Shown one piece after another: positions 1 to 12,923 of a stretch of DNA of 64,000 nucleotides. Position 1 is the first letter of the stretch, and every line of letters starts with the position of its first letter. The notes beneath the pieces are model-generated. The model searched no databases, was not told the origin of the DNA, and saw nothing but the letters and a program-made list of their open reading frames with translations. Source of the stretch: Heliocidaris tuberculata (lineage: Eukaryota; Echinodermata; Echinoidea; Camarodonta; Echinometridae). Position numbers and translations under genes: made by a program. The stretch covers positions 5,019,715 to 5,083,714 of the forward strand of contig CM046838.1 in the NCBI GenBank assembly GCA_025618425.1. The letters are read 5' to 3'.

Positions 1-195
1 ATTCATGTCGTGAAATGAAATATTTCGACAAACTCTTGGCATAAGTCCTACTGGCAAAGTCAAACTCACCAAAATAGACGAAATATTACCCGAACGCTTA
101 AAAAAATAACCGAGCTAACTAAGAAGTGTATAACGTCATATTTGTAGGCCTACCAATGAAATAATACCGAGACACCGAGTAATCGTTGTACAATA

Positions 196-470
196 TGCAG
201 TGGCGTAGATAGGGGCAATGGGGTGGGTAAATACCCTTTCAAATGCCAAAAAATGGGGGGGGGGGGTTAAAAGAAGAGATAAATGGAGGAGAAAGGGAGA
301 GAATAGGAACGTGAAGAAAGACGCTACGACTCCCTTTCATATCTTCTCCTAACCAGTGGCCTTGTTAATCTACCTTCCATCCACCAATTGGTGCCCCCCC
401 CCCCCCGCCTCCCTGTGATGCCACGGTGCCCCCTCAATGGATGAAACCACGCTGCGCCAAGTCACTGACT
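196..470. repeat. Degraded interspersed repeat with poly-G and poly-C tracts
   Basis: Begins with a gcagtggcgtag motif and ends near accacgctgcgcc, a diverged inverse of the same motif. Contains a G tract (about 256-266) and a C tract (about 396-408), both shorter in copy 2 (50619-50880). Similar gtggc(g/a)tag-plus-homopolymer units occur near 41323. Family not identified. Confidence 0.4.
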
Positions 471-2844
471 TAAGTGCATGATAATGTACAATGTATAGGC
501 GCTATCTTTTATTTTTATTTATTTTATCTTTTTTTTTTTTTTTTTGCCCCACGATCAAAAAAAGTTTGTTTGGTATAAAAAAAAAACCCACATTATAGTC
601 ACCAATATTGACTGAAGTGGTATTTCATGCAACAGTATCCTGGGGATATACAGCTGGCTATGTTTATGAAAGGTTCAGCTCCATGTTGTTGGCTTTTACT
701 GATCCTCGTAGTTAGTCAAGTAATCTTTTGTGGTTAATAAATTGAAGCAAAACACCCATGCAATCATCAAATCATTAGCTCTACATTATTTGAATATATA
801 GGCTGGGGGAATCCGAAATCTCTCCGTTTTTACAAACTATGGAGTAAGCCTGTGAAGAGGAATTCAAATATAAATGATAATCAAGACAAGTGTTCAAGAA
901 ACAACTACTTGTTCCAAACAGTTATCATGGAGAATTTTTTTTTTTTTAATGTTTGCAGTATGTATTTATTTTAACACCCTGTTTAATGTGTGTAATAGTC
1001 TAAACGGAATTTTACTTGTAGTATTAAACTAACTAGGTTTCATGCTATAAAGCTTACCACATAGAATAATTACTAAGTCTAGATGTGCTTGGTAGCGTTC
1101 ATTTTGGACCTCTTCCGTCAACTTGAAGAAAAACTTCCCGACTTAATAATGAGAGCTTTAATCCACAAAGTCAATCATAATTATGACTTATCTATTTAAA
1201 GAAAGCTATAACTAGGAAAACCTGGGCTTAATTCTGAAAATATCTTTATATATTAAGGAGTAATTGCAATTTTACACAGAGCACGTATCAATTCAACACA
1301 TCCTTCATGTCCTTTCTTTCCTTTTAACCACAAAACGGAGAGAGGGGAGAAAGCGAGAAACAATAAGAGAGAGAGAGAGAGAGAGGAGAGAGAGGGTGAA
1401 ATATAGGGGAGAGAGTTATTAGAGATAAAGATTAATTGATAACAATGGAGGGAATGATCATTCTGGATTTATTTTTGAAAATCATATATTCATTGATTAA
1501 TAGATTAACATTATCGTTAACAATAAATTATAATGGAAGCCTGATAATTGCTTACAAAATCGACTTGTTAATCAATCAATCAATAAACTAGTCGATGATT
1601 ATTGTTGCATAGTTTCAAAGTATCTATACGCAGGTCAAAAAAGATTAATCTATTTACTGATGTTAATCTAAAAACAGTGAACAAATTAGGCATCATTAGG
1701 TTTAAAATAATTCGCATATATATATTAAGAGAATTTTGAAACAAACGTCAAGAAACATTTTTAAAAATCAACAAAAAACAACTAAGCACGACCGGAGTGG
1801 AACAATCAAAGAGAAATCATCAATAATCAGGAGAAAGGTTCCCTAAATCCTGAGATTTTTAAAAAGTAATACTGTAATCCATACTAAATGATTATTGTTT
1901 TGAACTGATATTTCCAGCAGGTGAATTCAAAGAAAAGAAAAATCTGTTTATGGCCCTACAAATCTGAATACAGTTTCCATTTTAAAGTGACTATATTCTG
2001 TAAAACGTATAATGATGAAAAGAGCATTCCAATTTCTCAACAGGGCGGTGATCAAACATTTTGAAATCTCCTTGAAACAAGGCCTACGTCATGATTTATA
2101 AATTGATTAGATTAAAATTCATTCACCATTCTTAATCCATCCAGCTCACGTTGAACCGGAAGTGATTACTATCAACTATGTCCTTCCGTCTGGTCATCAA
2201 GAGTATGACGTACTTTCCTCCTCGCCCATTCATTAATCTAAAATTTATTAATACCTCCTAATGCGAGTATTTTCGTTATGAATTTAATGTATTTGATACC
2301 ATTCACTTTACAGCATTGCTATAGCTATCCCACACTCCAGATCAACGTACGGCTTTAAAGAAGGGTGAAGTTTATCATTTAAATCCAGCACTGACCTCTG
2401 GATCTGTAAATGAGTGTCTTTTTATATGAGCTAATTACATGAATACAGTGTCGTGACGTCATCACGCAAGTCATATTCATATTCCTTTTCATCTTTTAAT
2501 TGAAACAGTTCATGTAAAATTTAGTGGACGTATGATCTCCGTCAAATAAAAGAGTTTCAGATATGTTCATTAAAATGGCACAACATATCAATACAACTAC
2601 GTCTATGATAACATGTATTTTCCAATTCAATGCATTTCTCATGCAAAGAGCACACCTTTAAAGCCCTGATCATGCGTGTTATGTTTTGTTTTGTTTTGTT
2701 TTTTCAAAACATCTGCAAAATCTTTAACTTACAGATTATGAAATATACAGAACTACAATACAGTAACATGACATTTTGTAATATAAATGCACATCTTTTT
2801 GTTGAACATGATAACGCACATTCAATCACATTAAGAAGCAGTGC
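471..2844. other. No gene recognised; AT-rich non-coding
   Basis: No open frame with protein-like composition and no paired splice sites recognised on either strand. Contains poly-T near 530-545, a (GA)n microsatellite at about 1368-1397 and a short TTTTG repeat near 2684-2702. By position this is intron of the caveolin gene in copy 2, upstream of coding exon 2. Confidence 0.5.
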
Positions 2845-2848
2845 TTAA

Positions 2849-3809
2849 GCCCCCGTTGCACTATCCGGATCCTGATCTATCCCCCGATCCATCAGATCGG
2901 CGGAGAGCGGCAAAAGCGTACAGGGATAGTTTGAAATCGGAAACATCGTAACAGCAGCATTGTGAGGACGAGGAAGAAACGGGCATTTTTTCAGATCGGC
3001 AAGAAAATTTTGAACATGTTCAAAATTTCTCGCCGATCGTCCCGATCTGAATTTCCCCCACTTTGAGTCGTAAGTCAAGCGGGAAGATTGTAATGACAGC
3101 GTTAAACACAGCGGAATGAGCGTAGTAACAGCGGCACCAGAACGGGACGTAGACCTCGATGTGGTCCCGCTGCTGCGCCGCTTTACCCTGATTAAAGGAC
3201 GACTTTCCCGGCAATCAAATCGGGGTATTTATAGGCACATCGGGCACTTTTCAGCTCTCAGGACGAGAGAACAGTGTGATTATATCGTATAGGTCGTTTA
3301 GAACGTAAATACAGCGTGCATAGATCGGATAACATCGGCAACATCGCACTTACAGCGTAGTTATATCATTATATAGCGTAATTTCAGCGTCCGTCATCGT
3401 ACCATTCCCGATTATTCAAAAAAAAATTCAAAAATTCATGTTTATTTCATTTCCAACAGAAACTTGGCTTTACAGATATCATAACAGAAAATATGAAAAA
3501 CATATGTACAAATTCATTTTTTTCTTAATAAGTGTACAAGTACACTAAATATATAAATAAATTATTATAATGAATTATTAAAAGAAATTCATAATTTCTG
3601 AGGAAATGTGGGGGATCCACTAAAAAGCCGGGCTTGTAATTTGTGGATCCCCCAGGGATCGTAGTAAGAGCGTATCAAGCACGTGTTGGTCGTAAATACA
3701 GCGTTCTTACAGCGTTTTAACATCGTACTGGGTCCAGATCGGTTCATGTTTTACCCGATCCTGTCCGATCTGACGTGGCGAGAGCGGCAGATCGAGTGGA
3801 ACAGGGCCT
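2849..3809. mobile_element. TTAA-flanked non-autonomous DNA element (961 bp), copy 1
   Basis: Flanked by TTAA at 2845-2848 and 3810-3813. The ends are similar when inverted: gcccccgttgcact on the left and, reverse-complemented, aggccctgttccact on the right. The interior is rich in short palindromes, for example around 2995-3040 (gatcggcaagaaaatttt pairing with its inverse) and around 3609-3655 (tgggggatccac pairing with gtggatccccca), and in recurring acagcgt units. No transposase frame. TTAA targets and AGG-like ends suggest Kolobok or piggyBac superfamily, Kolobok preferred. Copy 1 is the empty site for the insertion seen in copy 2. Confidence 0.72.
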
Positions 3810-3813
3810 TTAA

Positions 3814-5015
3814 GAATTAATATAGGCAACATAAAATCAGTGTATATAATACATGTAATATAGGTCAATATGTAATAATTTTTAATCAATTCAATGTTAT
3901 TGAATTTAGGAGCAAATAGTAGGAGTACGTAATAATCAAGATACGGGTTGGTCATGATTCATACATTATCAAAATATTTCTTTTTTGCCGACTTGATATT
4001 TTTATCCCATCTGATGAAGGGGCAGCCTATTCGGCTCTTTGCATCTGCCTGTGTCAGGACATAGAGATCAAAATACTTTTGTCACATTAATTAATTTTAT
4101 TGAAAATACTAATCAAAGTACCTTCACAAGGAGGAGCTTTACTAAGTTTAAGTTTATTGATAACATCATGTAAATGATTTGAAGCAAGCAGATGAAGCAC
4201 ACAAATGACATACATAAAACACAGGTATGGCAAGTGGAGCAAGATGATGGTGTTGCTGAGAATCCCAGATGGGTCCAAACTAAAACAAACTGCAGAGCAG
4301 CGTATGATGAAGCGAGGTGAAGAAGCGAAAGGTTTAAAGATGGGAGTGGGACCATGTACATACTTTAATCGCTGTCTCCTCCACCTCATCTCTCCTCCTA
4401 TTTTTCTCACGATCCTCAGAAAGAGACGGAGAAGACATGGCCTTCTGGAGAGTGCCAAGAAATTTCCCTCCGACGCCATTACCCCCTCCGTTTACAGACT
4501 TGGACGATTTGGGCTTACAAAATGCCCATACCTAAAGTTTGGATAGAGGTTAACAAGAAAATGAAACCATGCAAGGAGGTTATATTAGTGGGGAATAATG
4601 CTACAAGGAGGGAGTGTTATGGTTAGATGACTTCAAACGGTGTGATTAATATGATTCTTCCATTCATTTTCATGTAAAACCGATAACTACCTCTTGTCAT
4701 CTCGTCCAATGAATTTCAAAAAAATATTTAAAAATATCGGAATGTGCCAAAGAACAAGTTATGCAACGTTGAAGAAAACAGTCGCCATTTTTACTTAAAC
4801 AGCTTTTAAACAGGTAAGGGTAATATCGGAAGATTCGACTGATTTCTCATAGCGACCATTCTAGCACAGTTGATCGTGATTCTTTTCAACCATGGTATAA
4901 TGAAATGGCCTGTTGCAATGAATCATATCAATATCACTGTTTGAAACATCACATCTACATTCTCATTAGATGACAACATGCATAGAGAGGGATGCAGCTC
5001 TATCTATACACCTAC
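3814..5015. other. Non-coding; caveolin intron sequence
   Basis: Two overlapping opposite-strand open frames at 4087-4546 show no recognisable domain. They are matched in copy 2 with a replacement substitution. I see no supported gene here. Confidence 0.4.
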
Positions 5016-5114
5016 CTGGTTACCATTCTTGTTAAAGTTCATGTATATCTCCATTTTGTAAGGTTCGCGATAAGGTCCTGTGGGCATACAACTGGACGAT
5101 CTCTCTGCCGTCAT
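5016..5114 (-). CDS. CAV: Caveolin coding exon 1 (duplicate in repeat copy 1)
   Basis: Ninety-nine bases on the minus strand encode 33 residues starting MTAERSSSCMPTGP and ending NFNKNGNQ, followed directly by a gtaggt splice donor (phase 0). An in-frame TAA lies shortly upstream of the ATG, which fixes the start. The sequence is the same in copy 2 (56723-56821), where the other three caveolin exons follow. On this contig the remaining exons would lie left of the window start, so here the gene is partial. A tiny upstream frame (ATG GTT TAA, 5122-5130) precedes the start. Confidence 0.8.
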
Positions 5115-6592
5115 AGTCACATTAAACCATAGCTTTTACACACACCGTCCAGAATCCAGGTGCCATTGCATTGAATGCGCCGGAAAGGCGGCTTAGGCGC
5201 GAAGCAACAGGTAGCAGACTACATACGAACACACAAACACTTTCCCGCCACGCAGATACTGTGATCGCGTGTAACGGACAGGGCTGCTGTCCGAAGTACA
5301 AGTGTCAGCCAAACTGATCAACCGAGCTGCGATGGTCTAAACTATGATTAACACTAGGAAAAGTTGTTAAGGGGCCACCAGAGTCCAAGAGATATCATGA
5401 CACTATAGATTAGTCATTTATTGCCCCATGATACCGATGAGACGACGTATAGGCCTACTTTCTTTAACAGAACTGCTCACTGTTAACTGTTAACTGTTGC
5501 TGCTCATCTTTATGATCAAATAGCGTTACAAGATGAATATGAAGGCTTTAGTTGATTTTTAACAATAATTTGCAATCCTTGCTGCTGCATGTTTCTACAA
5601 TGCCCACTCTCTGATCTCCAGGTATGTGATGGAATATAATGGTAGGCCTTCCCTGTCCTAATGTAAGAGAATGGAAATATCTTTTCTACGTTCACCTGAA
5701 GACGTAAGGAAGGCTACAGACTGATCATAGCTAACAAGGAGCTAATAAGACATAAACCTGATTAAAGTCTCTCACCTAACGTGCCCAATCAAATCAATCA
5801 ATCTCCACTGAATGACGAATAGCTGTAAATATCCAAGACAATGGGTTTGTCAAAACTCTTAAACTCATCTCTATTTTTCTAGGTTACGCGATCGTGTCCT
5901 TATTTTTTTTCCTATTGTTTTATGTCTAATCACACACCTGTTTTCCCCCATTTAAACGCACTCAATTCGAATAGTTTTGCGTGTGAACTCTTGGCGTCTT
6001 AAAATATAATTTGGCATTCAATTCCAATGAAATTTGGAAGGATTATCAGATTAGTCTTCGATTTCTTTCTGTCAGCTCTTTCTAACTTCTTGATGCATTT
6101 CAGTTTTCTTTAACTTTTATATACAAGTAAATCTGACGTATTAAAAAAAAAAAAAATCCTGTTGCAAAAGGCTCAAGTTGTTCGCGGGGTGGGGGAACAC
6201 CGGTATTAATATTTGGACGAATTAGAAATAACAGAGGCATCGTGTGTGGGAGGGGGTCATATAAACTTCTTTTCACTTTACCTCTTCTTCACTTCTTTTT
6301 TCTCCTTCCCTCATTTTCTTCCCCCTTCCCTCATTTTCTTCCCCCTTTCCTTTGTCATTCGATCGGGGGGGGGGGGGTAGTGGACCCTGTAGCTATCTGG
6401 CTAGAATTTTTAAATGAAACTATAAATTACCGTGTTCAAATTTGGTCAAATGAAGGAAATTTACTGGCGTATTTTAGATTAGGTTATTTCAAGAATGGAA
6501 AAACCAAGTGCCCATCCCATGATGTCACTTAATCTTTTTAAAAACAATATTTGTTTTCTGCCAAATATGTTTCTAATCAAATCTATTGCCCT
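5115..6592. other. Caveolin 5' flank and non-coding sequence
   Basis: About 5115-5350 is GC-richer than its surroundings and probably holds the 5' untranslated region and promoter of the caveolin exon-1 transcript on the minus strand. No clear TATA box was found. The rest is AT-rich with no gene recognised. A poly-G tract lies at 6365-6377. Confidence 0.35.
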
Positions 6593-6788
6593 CTAGCCTG
6601 GGTTCCAGACCGGACCAACATTTTCCCTTTGGTCAATAAAGGTTCAATTGCCAGAGTCTGCAAAAAGGGCAGTTTAAAGTCTAAAGCCAGATCGCAATAC
6701 ATTACTTTGTATATATATATATACAATCAGTTGACCTCTTATTCATTAGGAATGAAGAAACAACTAACTCGGTATGGAACCAGGCTAG
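6593..6788. mobile_element. Short inverted-repeat element (196 bp), copy 1
   Basis: Ends are ctagcctgggttcc on the left and the exact inverse ggaaccaggctag on the right, with an AT dinucleotide run in the middle. It has the size and structure of a miniature inverted-repeat transposon. No protein coding. Superfamily not assigned. Confidence 0.65.
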
Positions 6789-8786
6789 CGTACGCACCTG
6801 TGAAGAGGGGTACTCTGTGCAGAGAATGGGGTCGAAGGATTACCCCTCATAATCTGAGGTTCATGTTAAAACTGACGAGCTTGATTCATTAATTGATTTC
6901 TGTGAGATGATTATGATGAGGAGGATGACAAATTCACGTCATTTTGACCCACATTCGATAGGTGTGACTCTGAAGGGGGCTTATATTACTTCGCCTCTTA
7001 AACCTGGGAGTCTTTTAGATCCCTTCATAACTTTTAAATTGCGAGTCATATTCTATAAATATTCCGTTTTACACGGAAGTGTTTAAAATAATTTCACTTT
7101 CTGAAGATATTTCGCATAGTTGGTTCTAACCAACATAAGTTCCCAAATATTATATTTATCTCATTCGTCGAAAGCCCAAGGTGTATTGCTCTTTTCGGAT
7201 TTTCTTATCTCTTCTAAATTATTTTGCTTAAACTTTGATAACATTTTAGTCCTCTTTATTATCAAAGAAAGAAAGGAAACCATTTCTTTCTTTTTTTATT
7301 TTTTGAAAGGTTATAGACAAAACAGTTTTGATTACTTGTATGTAACTATTAGCTTTAAAAGTACTAAATTGGTAGCGTGAATTCTATTTACTATTAAAGT
7401 CTGTAACTCTGTAAATTTACTAGTAAAATAATAGTTATACGTATTTTCTAACACCAAATAGACATGTACAGATCTTAATGCCTGAACCCAACTTATTACC
7501 AATCCGAATTATGCCCATAGGTATACCTATCTTTTAAATTTGACTTTGATTTGGATAAACTGGTAGGTTTTACTTGAAACACTAAATTAAACCATTATAC
7601 TGGATGTTTATGTATACTTTCTATTTTATAACTTTAAACCATGTAAAATGTATTATATTATCGAATATTGAATTGTATATTTGATTCCTTGTCAAAATCA
7701 CTGATCTGTTTGAAATGAAAATAAAACTGAAACTGAAACTGAAACTGAACCATTTCAAATAAATCTTTAAAACCGACTGTTTTAAACTGAACCATTCAAA
7801 CCATCTGGTTATGATTAAACCCTTAAAACGTATCTGTTTCAGTTAAACCATTTTCTTCTTCAATAATGATAAAGGAAGGACTGAGAGACCGTCGCATTTT
7901 TTCCCTTCAGTTTCATCACAAAAACATTACATTTTAACACAGTTAATACCTGAATTAGCTCACGGTGGGAATACAATGGTGAGTCATGTTTCTAAGGGGA
8001 GTAGAATTTAATTCAATTATCACGGAAATACTAATCAATTCTTGGCAATTATCTACTATGTGAAGTTCGTTTCTCAGGGGGACATTATTTATGTGATTAA
8101 GAGAATGTTGTCAACAATACCCTGAAAGATTGCTTTGAAAAATTCCCACAAAATGTGTTATGTGAAACTTTCGTTTGTGACGGTATACGCCGTCATCGTA
8201 CAGGAAAAGAATGTAGCATAACTTTTAATTATCGAAAATCTAAAAAAGAAAAGGACGTAGCTGAGAAATTTGCACTAAATGTGCATTGAATGGACATAAG
8301 TGGACATTCAAATGAAGAAAAAAAAAAGTTGTAAGCCATAATTCATTATTAAATAATGATAATATTGAATAGGATTTATTGAAATTGTACACCACTATAA
8401 AACAGAAATCACATTCCCTGTCATTTCTACACGGATAATATTAATGACACGAATTGTTTCCATCTTGATTTCTAACCGGTTTGTAACTACATGACAGGTC
8501 TAAAACATTACAATCGTATAAAATAAACATGACCCCTATACAAAAACATTAGAATAAAAAAATATCAGTCATTGGAATAAAAAATATCAGTCAAAACACA
8601 GCTGAACTGCATCAAACTGTGATGTTATGACACTGATTCGTGACACGAATTCATTACTCTCCACAGAACAACAGATTACGTCATGAAATTGTGATTATTG
8701 CTCATAGCTAAAGTATACTATTTATATTGGATTCATACCAGCTGTAGGCCTACTAAACATGTCAGGCACATCAAAAGTAGAAGAGT
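6789..8786. other. Non-coding, AT-rich; no gene recognised
   Basis: No coding exon recognised. A short hexamer tandem (ctgaaa units) occurs at about 7727-7750. The matching part of copy 2 is 58502-60499. Confidence 0.4.
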
Positions 8787-8790
8787 TTAA

Positions 8791-9303
8791 AGGGGAAGTC
8801 CACCCTGAGTACAATTTGGTTTTCAAAGAAGCAAAATAAAGAAGCAGATCAGTGAAGGTTTGAGCAAAATACAATAAGAAATAAAGTTAAGAATTTTTGA
8901 AGGTGTAATCAATCAAACACAAATTGGCAACTCCGTGACATGTCTTGCGAGCTACTCTCCCATTTCCCCTTTACCCCAAAAATCATTAATTTCCATTTTC
9001 TCTAAAGAAAATATTGAATCATATATGCACCTTATTCATAATCATTGTTCATTATGTTTTACCCCAAACCTGGATGAAACAAATCTACTCCTTCATCAAA
9101 ACATAAGAAAATGAAAATTTATGAAATTTTCTGTACTAAGCAAATGGAAGAGGAGCTCACAAGATACGTCACGGAGTTGCTAATTTGTTTACAACTTACA
9201 AAAATCATAACATTCTTATTTCTTATCGGATTTTGCTCAAACTTTGTTTCTCTCATTTTTCTGCTTTTATTCAATCAACTAAATTCCAGGATGGACTTTT
9301 CCT
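8791..9303. mobile_element. T2/Kolobok-like foldback element A (513 bp), copy 1
   Basis: Flanked by TTAA at 8787-8790 and 9304-9307. Termini are aggggaagtccaccctg and, inverted, aggaaaagtccatcctg. With the target these fit the TTAAAGGRR signature of the T2 family. The inverted similarity continues inward with gaps for roughly 190 bases (for example gtttgagcaaaat and gcaactccgtgac occur on both arms in opposite orientation), so the element can fold into a long hairpin. No transposase, so non-autonomous. Confidence 0.82.
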
Positions 9304-9307
9304 TTAA

Positions 9308-9922
9308 AAGACAATCCAACCTTTGTAAACAGCTGATTTATGTGAAAGCAGAAAAATAAGAGAAACAGGATGGTTAAATTTAAAAGAAACCAGACAAAGA
9401 ATAAGAAAGTTATGAATGTTTTTTTAAAAAGAAATCAGACAAAGAATAAGAAAGTTATGAATGTTTTTTAAAAACTGATCACTACATCTATGCGAATCTT
9501 AAAATTTGGTGAATCGATTGTGACCTATTCACGGTCAACTCTCCTATTTGTCGTACATCAAAATGTCATTAAATAATTCCGGTTTTCTCCTGAGCACCTT
9601 TTCCCTGCGGTGCAGTATTCAAAATATATTGTAGATAGCACATTGTTATAGGTCCTCTAAAAAGAAACAGATCCTACAAAATTACATTTTGAAAAATTGA
9701 CATTTTAATCATTTCGTGTGTACTAGCGAATGGGAAAGTTGTCCGCCGCTACATCACAGTGGCCGTACCGATTCAGCCAATTTGAAATTCCCATATAGTA
9801 TAGTGATCAAAGCTTTAAAAAATCACAACTTTCTTATTGTTTGTCCGATTTTGTTCAAACTTTTACCAATTTGGTTCTCTTATTTCTCTGCTTTGCAAAT
9901 CAAGTAAAGGTTGGATTGCCCT
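9308..9922. mobile_element. TTAA foldback element B (615 bp), copy 1
   Basis: Left TTAA (9304-9307) is shared with the right end of element A; right TTAA is at 9923-9926. Termini: aagacaatccaacctttg on the left and, inverted, agggcaatccaaccttta on the right. Both arms carry gacaaa(g/c)aataagaaagtt in opposite orientations. A 44-bp internal segment is tandemly duplicated at about 9392-9475. A diverged relative lies at 26597-27169. Non-autonomous. Confidence 0.8.
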
Positions 9923-10077
9923 TTAATAGAGGTGTTGTCAGACATTTGTGTCGGGCATCATTTTTTAATAACTCTTCTAAACGACAGATCTCATCTAAGG
10001 ATATACTCTGCCAAAGAGAGGATCGTAATTTATGAAGGGAAATAGTTATCAAAAACAGAAGATACGATACTAGTGAA

Positions 10078-10412
10078 GGGGGGGGGGGGAGAGAGAGAGA
10101 AACAGAGAGGCAATTGCAGATAGAGAGAAATGGGAAGACAGATTGAGAAAGCAAGAGTACTTCGTGTGTGTGTGTGTGTGTGTGTGTTCGTGAGAGAGAG
10201 AGAGAGAAAGAGGAAGAGAGAGAAACAACAGAGAGAGAAAGAGAGGGATAGGGAGAGAGAGAGAGAGAGAGAAAGAAAGAGAGAGCGCGAGCAAGAGTAC
10301 TCAATTGTGTTTGTGAGAGAGGGAGATGAGACAGACAGACCAAGGAACTAGTATGTATCTCCTTGGACAGACAGAGAAAGAGAGAGGGAGGGGGGGGGGG
10401 GGTGGGGGGGAG
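10078..10412. repeat. Compound microsatellite: G tract, (GA)n, (GT)n, G tract
   Basis: A poly-G run at about 10080-10089 leads into GA-rich sequence, a (TG)n block at about 10164-10186, further GAGA blocks and a second G run at about 10390-10410. Open frames across it are low-complexity artefacts. Block lengths differ from copy 2 (61794-62138), as expected for slippage. Confidence 0.9.
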
Positions 10413-12264
10413 GACGCCCCCGAAATCAGAGAGTAAATAGCTTGTAACCTGACACCTGGTCATGAAAACGATTATTTCAAGTTAAGGTGAAATTGATCAA
10501 GTAGATTTACTTAATAACTAAGCATGAAAAATATTCAGATAATCTATGATGCAATTTGGGCAAGACGTTTTAATTCCCGTTTATCCTATAGCTGGAAGAA
10601 TTAGCTAAATCGGCTTCCATTCGTTAATTCATTGCTAAATTTGTCACACGACTAGTTATCATCTGAGTTCTTCTATAAGAGTAATCATCTACAATGATCT
10701 AGGCAATGTAATGTTGTACACACCCATACTGCCCAAGGTGAAAGTACACGCTTATACGCCACTATACTACAAACTAAAGGTATAGGGCCTATATCAATTT
10801 CTGACATGTCATGCGAATAGTTAGATTGTTTGTGAATTTGGCTTTAAATGTAGCGAAAACGTCCCTGAAAGTTTCAAGGAAAATGAAAACGACGATGTTC
10901 ATTTAGAAAAAGAATTATAAGAATTCAAATCGTATTGTTATCACTATAACTATAGAGGAGTAATTTCAAGGGAATTCCATTGGCCCCGTCTTATAAAGGC
11001 CCCGTCTTATAAAGAGTTGCGAGGCGTCGAGGTGTCGAGGTGTCGAGGCTTTCTTGCTTCCAAATTATCCTTTGGACTGGTATTTCAATTGTCTTTTCAA
11101 AAGTAAAAATATACGACAATGGATGTAAAAGGGGAGATGGGCATCGGTTGAGAACATTTTGGATCGGCTCCAAACATCACAAAATTATTCATTTTATGAG
11201 GGTAATCGAGGCTAAACCGACATTTCCTTCGAAGGCAATATTAATGATAATCTCAAACATGTTAACTGCGTTATTCACGAATTGGATAATCCTTCGATAT
11301 GCCTTTAGAAGGGTACTGGGGAGAAAGGGGGAACCAGACATCAAGTGTCCTTACTCTGATCTCATGTAGAATCAGAACTGTGGCCCTGATCTTCTTTGTT
11401 TTCTAAATTTTATTTTCATCTGATCGAAATGCCGCCAAAAACACAATCCGCATGATTAATGAATCTTAATCGGCCATGGTTTTAGAATTTACTAATCCTA
11501 CATAGAGGGGAGTGTGAAATGGATCGAGTGAATTTTGATTTAGAATAAAGAAGTTTCCGCTGAACCTTTTTTTTTTTTTTTTTTTTTTTTTTTGTTGTCG
11601 GAACCACGAGATCTGTTTTGATTTGTTGAAAGGTCTCTTACTGACCTTATTCCTAGTATTTTGGGATCATTTCATACACATCAAGGAAACGCCTTAGGAG
11701 TCGATGAAATCTTTATTTATACAGATAATAAAAATTTATTCAATTTTCCATGTTTAGTTTCTTTATTCCCCTTCTTTCTTAAGTCTTATTCTACTTCCAA
11801 TCTTTACCCCCCCCCCCCGGCAATGTCACCATTTTTTATTTTCTCTCTCACTGACCACACTCCATCACCGTCTAACTACCTATAGTAATACAGGTCCTTG
11901 TAGTTATTAATTATTATCATTATCATCATCATTATTATTATTATTCTATTCGGCAGAATAATGAAACAAAGTTTTCTTTAAGTGCAAAACTGAGGAAATA
12001 AGAGAAATTAAATTAACAGGTACACACTAAAAAAAAAAATTGTTGTGCTCCCGAGTGTGCCCCCCCCCCCCCCCTGGAAAGAAGGGCATTTATGGGCGAT
12101 GGCTTCAGCCAGCAAAAACGTTCTTCCAGGCTTACATAGAGAAACAGACGTAGAAACACTTTATAGCCCTATTCAATCTATCATCAAAAATAATAAATGC
12201 AATTCTAAAATAAATAAGTATAGCAAATGAAAATTATCCATCTCTATTATACGGATAGGTTTCG
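10413..12264. other. Non-coding with small repeats; no gene recognised
   Basis: Two tandem half-copies of the ggccccgtcttataaa end motif occur at about 10983-11014; the same motif bounds the 64-bp palindrome at 44026-44090. There are poly-T at about 11568-11593, C tracts near 11810 and 12060, and a short ATT/ATC trinucleotide run near 11915-11945. No coding exon seen. Confidence 0.45.
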
Positions 12265-12523
12265 TTTATTATTGGAAATCACCTGTAGACCTATAAATTA
12301 GAATTTGCTTACAGTATTAATCACATGATTGTATTTACATGTGCACATCATAATATGCTAAATGATTTTGATTACAAAGCCATGATGAGTAAATTGAACG
12401 GTGTCATTAGTGTCTGGTATGTATGTTACGCAATGTGACATTAACAAGAGACCTGGTTATAATGTCCATTCGTATCGAGGTCATTAAAACGGACATTGCA
12501 AATTAATATGTCTGCTGTTTTAA

Positions 12524-12923
12524 AGGTACTTCATCCCCTTTTTAGATTTACATAAAATTCCGCGAAACTATGCACAGGTTTAGTAGACATCCTATAGATA
12601 CTGCCTATGAAATTTCAAGGTCACAAGTTCTATAACTGACCTTTGTAAGGAATGAAAATCTTGCTTTTGTCGCAGAGGGAGCTATTCAGAAATCAACGCA
12701 AATACATGTACTAGTAATGGTCAAAAAATCATTTAAAAATTACGCGATTTCTTTTCGAGTCGAAATAAAAAGTGTTACCAAATTGTTGTTATTAATTACT
12801 TAAGGCCAAATTATGATCTTTTTCACATCCGCATAGGTTTTCCAATTGTAATATTATTTTGTAATTTGTCTCATATACTCACGCAACTTCAAAATTTAGG
12901 GCCGCAAAAGGGATGAAGTACTT
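12524..12923. mobile_element. TTAA-flanked inverted-repeat element D (400 bp)
   Basis: TTAA at 12520-12523 and 12924-12927. Ends are aggtacttcatccccttt and, inverted, aagtacttcatccctttt. This matches the TTAA/AGG pattern of elements A, B and E but has a different sequence. No coding capacity. Confidence 0.75.

Larger units (their letters stand above)
1..12264 (+). repeat. Long direct repeat, copy 1 (at least 12.3 kb)
   Basis: The sequence from base 1 reappears in the same order and orientation from 50424, and the match holds to the end of the window (64000 corresponds to about 12264). In stretches compared by eye there are only a few substitutions per kilobase, plus length changes in homopolymers and microsatellites and one 1292-bp insertion (including its target duplication) in copy 2. 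The left edge lies at or before the window start. This copy is on the contig left of the 500-N gap. It is either a recent segmental duplication or an uncollapsed second haplotype. Confidence 0.97.

Noticed and set aside
4087..4546. Overlapping open frames of 113-130 codons on both strands, repeated at 55794-56253
   Set aside because: No recognisable domain, no splice context, and the conservation is explained by the long duplication.
9900..10463. 187-codon minus-strand frame rich in Ser, Leu and His-Thr repeats
   Set aside because: It is a translation of GA and GT microsatellites; frame length varies with repeat length between the two copies.
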